Source: Posidonia oceanica
Taxonomy: Eukaryota; Streptophyta; Magnoliopsida; Alismatales; Posidoniaceae
DNA: 64,000 nucleotides
Direction of reading: 5' to 3'
Assembly: GCA_037176725.1 (NCBI GenBank)
Contig: JAZBRS010000026.1
Span: 154,143,501 to 154,207,500 of the forward strand
Shown: positions 56,466-64,000 of the stretch, piece after piece
How the letters are laid out: each line of letters begins with the position of its first letter
How positions within the stretch are numbered: the first letter of the stretch is position 1
Position numbers and translations under genes: made by a program
Notes under the pieces: generated by a model
The model's input: only the letters and a program-made list of their open reading frames with translations
Told to the model about the DNA's origin: nothing
The model's database searches: none

Positions 56466-58890
56466 GGGCCGGGAGACTATGGCACTTAGTTGGTCCTCTG
56501 CATCTGGTTGTGACTGTGAGAGTGTAGCTTCTGACGCCGTGGGGGCCTGCCAAGAGAGTTGCTACTTTGCGTCAGGAAGATGCGAAGCGGACTGTGCTGA
56601 CTACATTCTCAGTGATGCGGCCGCTGGAGTGGGCTGAGCTGTGCTGCTGACTGAATTGATCGACTGTCCCTCCAGAGAGAGTGACAGTGGCACTAGTGCG
56701 ACTGCGACCGCAGGTAGCCTGCCCGATTCTGCCAGAAAGAGTGTCTCTGACTCTTGTACCGCTGCTGCCTGTACTTGTAATGCAGATGTGGCTGTAAAAG
56801 TGTGAGGGCTTGCCAGTTCTGCCACAGAGCCTACTGAGCCATCTGCTGTATCTACTAGAGGAAGAGCTGAACATGCTGACTGTGGTACCTCTGTGCTGAT
56901 CATTGCCTTGCTGCCAGTTGGGACTGCCTCTACTGTGCCAGACTGCTCCTCATCCGAGTAGTAGTCCTCAATGCAGACCTAGTCTTCTGTCGGCACCGCG
57001 GCTCGATCATCGGTCGATCCCAGAACTCCTGCACTGGTGAAGTTAGTGAGGTCTCTGGGAATGGCTGGCTCTTGATCCTTGAGCTGAAGGCAGTGATCTT
57101 CGTTGAGCTTGGGTTCGTAACCGAGGCCTTCAGATTTCCTTCGCTCCACCGCTACGATCGGCTCTGCGATCCCCTAGCCGTGACGCCCGAGCGGTGTACC
57201 CTTTATGTAACCCCACCTGTGACATACATTCTCAACCATTCGGAAGGGGTTGCTGTGAATGGCCAAGGAGTTGACACGTTCAAGATTAGGAATGAAGTTA
57301 ACCGACTCGCACCGATTAACGCGATATAGAGCTTCAGAAGTCTCGGGGTCAAACAGGATAGCTTGTGAAGACACGGGAGAGACTGCTTCGATCCACTCCT
57401 TCTCAAAGTTCTCCGCCATGACGACAATGACATCATCGCCGCGACGGTACTTTATCATCCGATGGAGGGTCGAAGGAAGGACCTGATGCTTGTGGAGCCA
57501 AGGGCGCCCAAGCAGAAGATTGAAATTCGACTTCAAGTCGACGACATAGAATTCCACATCGAAGACGACCGGGCCAATGGCAAGAGGAATAATCAGAATC
57601 CCTAGAGCGTCATGGTGGGTGTTGTCAAAAGCTGTCATTCCCTTCACGGCTGGCGTGATGTCCTCGGCTTTGAATCCGAGCTTGGTTGCAGTACGCAAGG
57701 GGCAGACGTTAAGGCGTGACTCATTATCAACCAGTGTTAGGGGAATGCGAAAGTTTTTGAACTGAACCGTGACGAACAGGGGTTGGTTATGATTAATCCC
57801 CACCGGAGGTAGTTCATCACTTGTAAAAGAGATGACCTAGGGCTCCGCAATCAACCCTACCATGCTTTCCAAGGCTGAAGGCTCAATAGACTGGGACACA
57901 CGGGCGGCCTGGAACACGCGAAGAAAAGCCTCGCGGTGTTCGGTAGAGGTGTGGATTAGGTCCCAAATGGAAATGTCAGCTTTGACCTTCTTAAGTTGGG
58001 AGGTTATGTCTGCCTTGGGTTGGTTCTTTTTGGTAACAGGAGGGGTTGTTTTGGCAAACTCTAAGGGGGTAGTGGCAGGAAGTTGGGCCGCTACAGGATG
58101 GGCAGGGATTTGGCTTGCTACGGGTTGATTTGGGGTTGGATCTGCTACGGGTTGGTTGGAGGGTGGGGGCATAGCAGGTTTAGGGTGATTTGGCCTAATT
58201 GCCGGTGCTGGGGGCCTGTAGACCCTCCCCGATCGCGTTACTTCTGCACACATTTCTGTGGCGTAGCTGTAAGGGACGCGATGGGTGTCCAAGGTTAAAT
58301 CAATAACCACTGAAGCACGTGCTGCGAGCAGAAGAGGGGTTACAGGGGGACCTATTGGGTACTGAGGTCTACCTAGAGGGTATGGTTGTTGGGGTGGGAA
58401 GGCCGGGGCAAGTTGAGGTCTGCCTAGAAGGTGTACAGGGGATTCTAGCTGAGGTCGCCCTAAGAGGTGGACGGGGAATCTAGGCTGGGCCCTAGTTAGA
58501 AGGTGTACAGGGGATTGAGCCTGAGGAAGCACAACGGGGGGCGCGAAGGGGCGCTCCGGCCTGGCACGCGGTCAGATCGTGTGAATTCCCAACTCGGAGC
58601 CGGCAACTGCCGCAAGATAGAGATTTACAGGGAAAGGCTCAGAAATATCAGAGATAAGATCAGAAGGGTCTACCACAGAGGTAGTAGGCCCAGAAGGGAA
58701 GACAGAGTGGATGCCTGAGGTTCCCGCCCCTCCCGGATAAGAGTGCTCCGGTAAGGGTCGGTGGATGATGCCAGAATGAGGGGGAACAGCTGAATGTGCA
58801 GATGCATGTGTGTGTGCTTGAGTGGATGCCTCGTGCGTGTCAATCACAATCGTTCCCGATTCGATTAAATCCTGAATAGCATTCTGCAAG
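56466..58890 (-). pseudogene. pol: Protease region and flanking linkers of element C
   Basis: 57174-57803 encodes the protease with LTLVDNESRLNV at about 57728: the Gly after Asp-Asn is replaced by Glu, so the active site is probably dead (B has DNGS). FLLGRPWLH-like LLLGRPWLH follows. 57837-58532 and 58572-58889 are the upstream Pro-rich linkers with HLLGRPQ repeats; they are separated by a CGA-to-TGA and by a CAG-to-TAG. 56466-57173 is a frameshifted Ser/Ala/Val-rich linker toward RT. Confidence 0.78.
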
Positions 58891-61040
58891 GAGAAGCAAT
58901 TGTCCGTCGAGTGCCCGGTACTTCAATGGAAATTGCAGAAGAGGTTCGCCCTAAACCAATGCGGCAAAGGACTTAGGGGCGGACGAACCTCTGGGAACTT
59001 CAAGAGCGATGCAACCTTTGGCAAGATGACCGTGAGCGGTTCCACCAGTGGAGCGAATTTCCGCTTCTCGGTGGGTGGCCTTCTTTGCCTCTGGTATGAG
59101 CCTTGCTGAACCGGTGCGGCGGGGTAGACTGGTCTAGCGGTGGTTGTGATTTGTGGTGTGGGTGGATTCCTAGGTGCAGGAGCGTACACCATCTGAACTG
59201 GGGCAGGCCAAGATGGCAAGCGAACAGGCACAGCAGGGGAGTCGACGAATGCAACAGTGGTTTTCGGCAAGTCCTTCCTCTTCGGGCGGTTGTTGTTGCT
59301 GCCGCTGTTGTTGTTGGAGGCGCTGCTGTTGGCGCTGTTACTGCTGATCGCGGCCTGCTTAGCGAACGCAGAGAGAGCCGGGAAGTTGCCACTCCGCAAA
59401 GAACTCTCCATGCGCGCTCTAGCTCTGATGAGTGCTGCAAAAGTAGTGACTGGTTGGATGCTAAGCAGAGCTCCAAGAGATGGCTGCGCCCCTTTGATGA
59501 CGATCTCAATAGACTCCTCGTCAGAGGGCCTATCTCGAACTTGAGAGGCAAGGGCGCGCCAACGGCCGACGTACTCCCCGAACGGCTCGCCGGAATTCTG
59601 CTTGATTGTGATCAAGTCCGCCCGCTTTGGGACTAGATCGAGGTTGAAGGAGTACTGTTCCAGGAACGCTTGGCTGAGGTCGTTCCAAGTCTTGATGGCT
59701 GACATATCAAGCGATGTGAACCACTTGAGTGCCGGCCCGGTCAAACTCTTCTGGAACAGGCGGATCAGCAACCTCTCGTCAGCCTGAAGCTGAGCGAGAT
59801 CACCGCAATACGCCTTTAGGTGTGCCACGGGGCAGCCCCTACCATTATATTTCTCGAAGTCTGGGATTTTGAACTTCGGAGGGAGTACTGCCTCTGGAAA
59901 GCAGCAGAGGTCCCGAAATTGGTAGGTCTGGTGCTCAGTACCCTGCACTAGTCGTAGTGCCTTCTCCTGGACGTCCATTCGATTGTTGATGGGGTCCGGA
60001 GTTGCTGCTATAGGGGAGGGATCAGCAGGGGTAGTGAGCACATATGCCGAATGGGTTGCACCTAAGTGCTCCTCCGGATCTACCATAGCGTCGCCTGGTG
60101 GAGCAACGGGATGGCCGGCGTATCCGTGCTGGGGAACTGTGTATGCAGGAGTGTATGCAGGATGCTGGGCTTGATGCAAAGGAGAAGAGTAAATGCCATG
60201 CTGTGCTGTGATAGGAGTAGGATGACGGAGCACCAGTTGCTGTACAGGCGGGGTGCCAGACAGCGAGCCAATGAGGTACTGGGCTCCAGCCGGTCCAAAG
60301 GACTGACCACTAGGAGGAAGAGGAGCATGCTGTGCTAAGTGTTGTGCAGCAGGAGGCGGTAAACGGGCCCCCATCGTCGGAACCGTGAGCAGTTGAGACG
60401 ATGGTCGAGGTGGAGGTGTAGAGGTAGATGCATGAGATGCAGGAACTGGCCTCAAAGGAACCTCAGGAACGACAGGAGCACAGGAAGGACGAACTGATAG
60501 AGCCATGCCTTGCAGTCTCTAGGCAAGCTCCATCAGGTGCTGGTACTGCGCCTCAGGCGTCTCGCCAGTGGGGACACTGAAGTGCAGTGCCGGCGAAGGT
60601 TGAGAAGCAAATGGCACGGACACAGACTGTCCGGGAGGAAAAGGTTCTACAGTAAAAGTCACAGCAGCGGTAGAAGGGATGTCAAAGGCGACGTATCCCT
60701 GGGATGGAGGGGGCAGTGGCGTCTCCGAAGCACGAGTGATGGTCGTCAAGATAGACTCGGCGACCGGATCCGGAGGGAGAGATGCTTGCCACTGTCCCGG
60801 GACATACTGAGATCCTAGAGGCGCCAGGGGAGGAAACCCTGGCGTCGGAGGGGGAACAACGGGGACAGAAGGAGCAACCGGAGGGGCCGGAACGGAAACA
60901 CCCTCCGTGACAGGAGTGAAGAGAGGGTCACTGACGTACTGGGCCATTGCTGACCTAGAGCACGTGAGAATGGGGCTGCGATGGGTATGCAAACGGCGAT
61001 TCCTAATAGGAGCTATCGTCACAAAGGCGGATAGCTTAGA
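58870..61040 (-). pseudogene. gag: gag of element C
   Basis: Two open parts: 60519-61022 (Pro-rich N-terminus, no ATG at the ancestral start) and 58923-60506 (527 codons). The second holds the Retrotrans_gag core (LPPKFKIPDFEKY; WRALASQVRDRP) at about residues 205-330 and an Asn/Ser-rich linker. The CHHC zinc knuckle is interrupted by a CGA-to-TGA at about 58920. The TAG at 60519-60521 between the two parts is the same codon as the TAG in element A. Confidence 0.87.
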
Positions 61041-62586
61041 AGAGGCAATGGTCGCGAATAAGGTCGCAACAGGGGTGCCAACAAGGGTCGGTACTCAAGC
61101 TCTAGCAAGGGGAACTCGCTTACCGATCACTGATGACACAAACAGAAGGAAATTGGGGTTAGAAACTGAAAAGACGGATGCAAATGAGTTAAGTTAAATG
61201 GCATGAATGATATGTATGCTTTCTAGTGTGCCCCCCTTACCTAACTAGTGTATCTTAGCAGGTGATCTACTTCGGGTATCCCTGGGTGTACGGGTCACCG
61301 ACTCAGGTCAGAAAAGTAGGTTCCCTGCCTAACTCCTGGCCCAAAGCTCAGGTAATGACAGGGTGGTGTGTTGGTGGCCTCGACCCCGCCAAAGCGTGGG
61401 TGGTACCCTCTACTAACACCGACACGACCCTTGAACAAAGGGGGGATAGACCGACTGACCTGCGCCACGCCCAAAGCGGTGGAACAAGAGGCCAGGACTG
61501 TCCTTCGCAGACTAATAGGTGGACTCAGATGAGAAGATGCATGCCCTATATGATGCTTATGCAAATGATTAAAATCTTTTATCTTGCACATTTTATTAAC
61601 CAAAGGGGGTGAAGGACTGTTTGAAGTCTCTAGTTACTCCTAGAAGTTCCTTTTACTTGCCATTTTTAGTTAACCATGGGGAGAGCAAACAAGTCTCTAC
61701 TATCCTAGGCATGGCATGTGCGAAAGGGAAGAAAATCAGTCAAATATGGCAGGCAAACAACACACAACACAGCAAAAGGCAAGTGCATGGCATGTGCGAG
61801 TGTTCGTGAGCATGATAGTGAAGAAAAAGCATTCATCATGTCAAAAGGCATATATGCAAGGCATGTGCATGCGTAGTGACATAGCAAATGTGTAAGAAAA
61901 GCATTCATCATTCAAAAAGCATGCATTGTTGCCAAACAAGTATGTAGACATGCATTGTGCAAGAAATAAAGCAACAAGAAGCAAATAAAGATGAAGGAAG
62001 ATAAAGACAAGTAAGTGTTAAAGCAGGCAAGAGCAGAATCAAGGAAACAAGCAAGCAACAAGCAAGTAAACAAGCAAGCAAAGAAGTAAGAGCGCCACAG
62101 CAGGTAGAGCAAAGCAAAACAGAGCGCAATCCAAGGCAAAGGAGGTGCAAAACCTAAGCAGAGTAGCCACGAGGCGACTTGCTAGGAGTTTGCACAGAAA
62201 AGCGAGCAAAACAGGCAAAGAAGGCACTAAAGTAAACAAAGAAAGCAAATCCCAAGCAAGCAAAAGCGAAGGCGAAAGCCGGAGTCTGCAATCCCCAGCA
62301 GAGTCGCCACTATGCGACTCGCTGGGAGCCGACACAGGTAGACAAGCAAACAGACAAGGTAGACAAAGGCACAAAGGCAAACAAAGATGCAAAGCAAGCG
62401 AGCGAAAGCGAAGGCGAAAGCCGGAGTCTAGCATCCCCAGCAGAGTCGCCACTGTCGACTTCGCTGGGCAAAGCAGACAGGCAGGCAGGCAGGCAAGCAA
62501 GCAAAAGCAAGGCAAAGGGCACCAAGGCAAACAAAGAACGCAAATCCCAAGCGAGCGAAAGCGAAGGCGAAAGTCGGAGTCTAGCA
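61041..62586 (-). other. Untranslated leader of element C with tandem PBS modules
   Basis: 61050-61700 is the conserved leader block; 61700-62150 is A/G-rich with GCATG-type words; 62153-62604 is a tandem repeat of about 140-153 bp carrying PBS copies. No gene is supported. Confidence 0.65.
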
Positions 62587-62604
62587 TCCCCAGCAGAGTC
62601 GCCA
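62153..62604 (-). repeat. Tandem leader repeat containing four PBS copies
   Basis: PBS-like sites end at 62170 (degenerate), 62309, 62451 and 62604 (functional position). Intervals are 139, 142 and 153 bp. The second and third are followed by an inverted half-copy (GCGACTCGCTGGGA and TCGACTTCGCTGGG), giving hairpins with about 12-bp stems. The last copy is instead followed by the LTR. Confidence 0.85.
62587..62604 (-). other. Primer-binding site of element C (tRNA-Arg)
   Basis: The sense strand reads TGGCGACTCTGCTGGGGA, matching the tRNA-Arg(ACG) 3' end with one mismatch, one base from the LTR end at 62606. Confidence 0.88.
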
Positions 62605-62605
62605 C

Positions 62606-64000
62606 TGTAGTAATCCCAATCAGAATCAGGCTTACAATTGGCGGCGATGTCCGAGGAGGAGGGCTCAACTCGAAAACACTAAAAATAGAGGAGAAAAGGT
62701 AAGAAAAGAAAAAGATAAGACAAATCAGAGTCGCCACCGTGTCTATTATCGGGAGACAAGGAAAATCGGGGGAAATGCGTGAATTAACACGCAAAACCAA
62801 GCAAGAAATGCACAGCAAAGCAATGCAAAGGAAAACAAATGCAAATACATGCAAATGAGATGACTCATGCCTAGGATAAGGGCAATATGGTCATTGCGGG
62901 CCAAAAGACTGGGCAAGGACTCCTGTTACGCGCGGGGAAGGTGTTAGGCATCCCGACACGCCCGAGAATCGGTCTTTCTAGGCTTATGCTCGCATACGCA
63001 GGAAAATGCAGATTTGAATGCCTAAATGCCAATGAATGCCTGAATGAATGCTCATAGGTGTGCTCTAAGTAGTGGGATGCAATGCAAGGAAAGTAAACAT
63101 GCAGTCTAAGTGCTTAGCAGCGCTGTCTGTGTTCCGAACCGGGCGAAACTTGGCTCGTGAGAACTCCGGGCAGTAAGCATCACTGCCCTATATGCAAATG
63201 CAAGCGAAAAAGCAAAGCGACGGTAAAACCAAGCAATGCAGGCGACATGCAAGAGAAAACGACGTAAAACACGCGAAACAATGCAAGAAACGAGAGCAGC
63301 ACGCAAAACGGTGCAAGAAAACAAGACGGACACGCAAAACGGTGCCAAAAGCGAAGTGGGCACGCAAAACGGTGCCAAAAGCGAAGCGGGCACGCAAAAC
63401 GGTGCCAAAAACAAAGCGGGCACGCAAAACAGTGCCAAAAACGAAGCGGGCACGCGAAACGGTGCCAAAAGCGAAGCAAGCACGCAAAACAGTGCCAAAA
63501 GCGAAGTGAACATGCAAAATGGTGCCAAAAACAAAGCAGGCACGCAAAATGGTGCCAAAAGCGAAGCGGGCATGCGAAACAGTACCAAAAGCGAAGCAGG
63601 CACGCAAAACAGTGCCAAAAACAAAGCGGGCACGCAAAACGGTGCCAAAAGCGGCGAAATAAAACCTCGGCAAAACCATGCAGATGCAAATGCAAAGAGA
63701 GAGGACAAGAGAAGTGAAAGGAGAGGCAAACAGTGTGTGTGTGAGAACAGACACTGCTTAAGGGCCACGTAGAGTAGGTGTGAAGACCTACAATGGGAAA
63801 AAGAGCAAGTGGAGGGATTACCACCGCTTTGTGACTGTTTCCCACTAAACCGCTCCACGATGCGTCTCGCACGCTGCCCAAAGCTCGTGGTGTGATCGGA
63901 TCGTGAAAAAGGTGGAAGAAAGTCGCAATAAGTGGTGACTCTAGGGGAAACACAACACAAAACACTTGGGAATACGCGAAAGGAGGAACGGAATTGATAG
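62606..64000 (-). repeat. 5' LTR of element C (first 1395 bp, runs off window)
   Basis: Nearly identical to 41539 onward: PBS-like core at 62728-62737, conserved block about 62937-62998, 30-bp array 63299-63655, module with TTTCCCACTAAACC. ORFs of up to 284 codons here come from the array. Confidence 0.92.
63299..63655. repeat. 30-bp array in C 5' LTR
   Basis: About 12 units of the GGCACGCAAAACGGTGCC type. There are fewer units than in the partner LTR, so the array changed length after insertion or by uneven copying. Confidence 0.9.

Larger units (their letters stand above)
41539..64000 (-). mobile_element. Element C: giant Tat-like retrotransposon, right end off window
   Basis: Minus-strand element with 3' LTR 41539-46671 (5133 bp), PPT, hairpin arrays, post-pol ORF, pol, gag, leader, PBS (62587-62604) and the first 1395 bp (plus-strand order) of its 5' LTR. 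The internal region is 15.9 kb; the whole element would be about 26 kb. By eye the two LTRs differ at roughly 2-4% of compared positions, so C is younger than B. Coding regions still hold multiple stops and frameshifts. It is inserted in LTR D. Confidence 0.88.

Noticed and set aside
62585..62604. tRNA-Arg gene fragment
   Set aside because: Only the 18 bases complementary to a primer are present, with no D or anticodon arm; position and orientation fit a PBS.

Overview
The window looks like repeat-rich, probably heterochromatic DNA from a flowering plant. It consists almost entirely of very large, nested Ty3/gypsy (Metaviridae) LTR retrotransposons, plus one broken fragment of a plant Myb/SANT-like gene. 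I see no intact host gene. The evidence for a plant is Tat-type polyproteins with two RNase H domains, a primer-binding site matching the 3' end of a tRNA-Arg, plant telomere-type TTTAGGG runs, and the Myb/SANT-like exon structure. I cannot name the species.

Layout on the plus strand (every element is transcribed from the minus strand): element A (1-14761, left part outside the window) has a gag remnant, a leader, a tRNA-Arg primer site and a 5' LTR. That LTR is interrupted by a solo LTR (4017-9951) with a perfect 5-bp target duplication GCAGG. A itself sits inside the 3' LTR of element B (visible 14762-38196). B has an LTR remnant, polypurine tract, hairpin array, post-pol ORF, broken pol and gag, leader, and an intact right LTR of 4861 bp. 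B ends in a Myb/SANT-like pseudogene (38231-39159, plus strand). A further LTR, D, starts at 39517 and is cut at 41538 by element C (41539-64000, right end outside). C has the same layout as B, with a 5133-bp left LTR. Relative order: B entered the Myb gene, then A entered B, then the solo-LTR element entered A. D entered next to the Myb gene, then C entered D.

Each complete element is about 25 kb. In the sense direction it reads: LTR - PBS - repetitive leader carrying extra PBS copies - gag (CHHC knuckle) - protease - RT - degenerate RNase H - archaeal-type RNase H - integrase - purine-rich spacer - an extra sense ORF (about 400 codons, resembling plant mobile-domain/DUF7745-type proteins) - a stable hairpin - an array of dozens of short hairpins - PPT - LTR. 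All coding regions carry stops and frameshifts, mostly C-to-T changes at CAG and CGA codons.

The most unusual part is the module between integrase and PPT. Its extra ORF is followed by a tandem array in which each unit is a small hairpin, and stem bases change in a compensatory way between units (GATAG/CTATC, AATAG/CTATT, GATA/TATC, GACA/TGTC, GATG/CATC, GATAAG/CTTATC). A second unusual feature is the leader, which repeats the primer-binding site several times, sometimes followed by its own inverted copy. A PBS-like remnant also lies inside every LTR, suggesting the LTRs grew by alternative priming.
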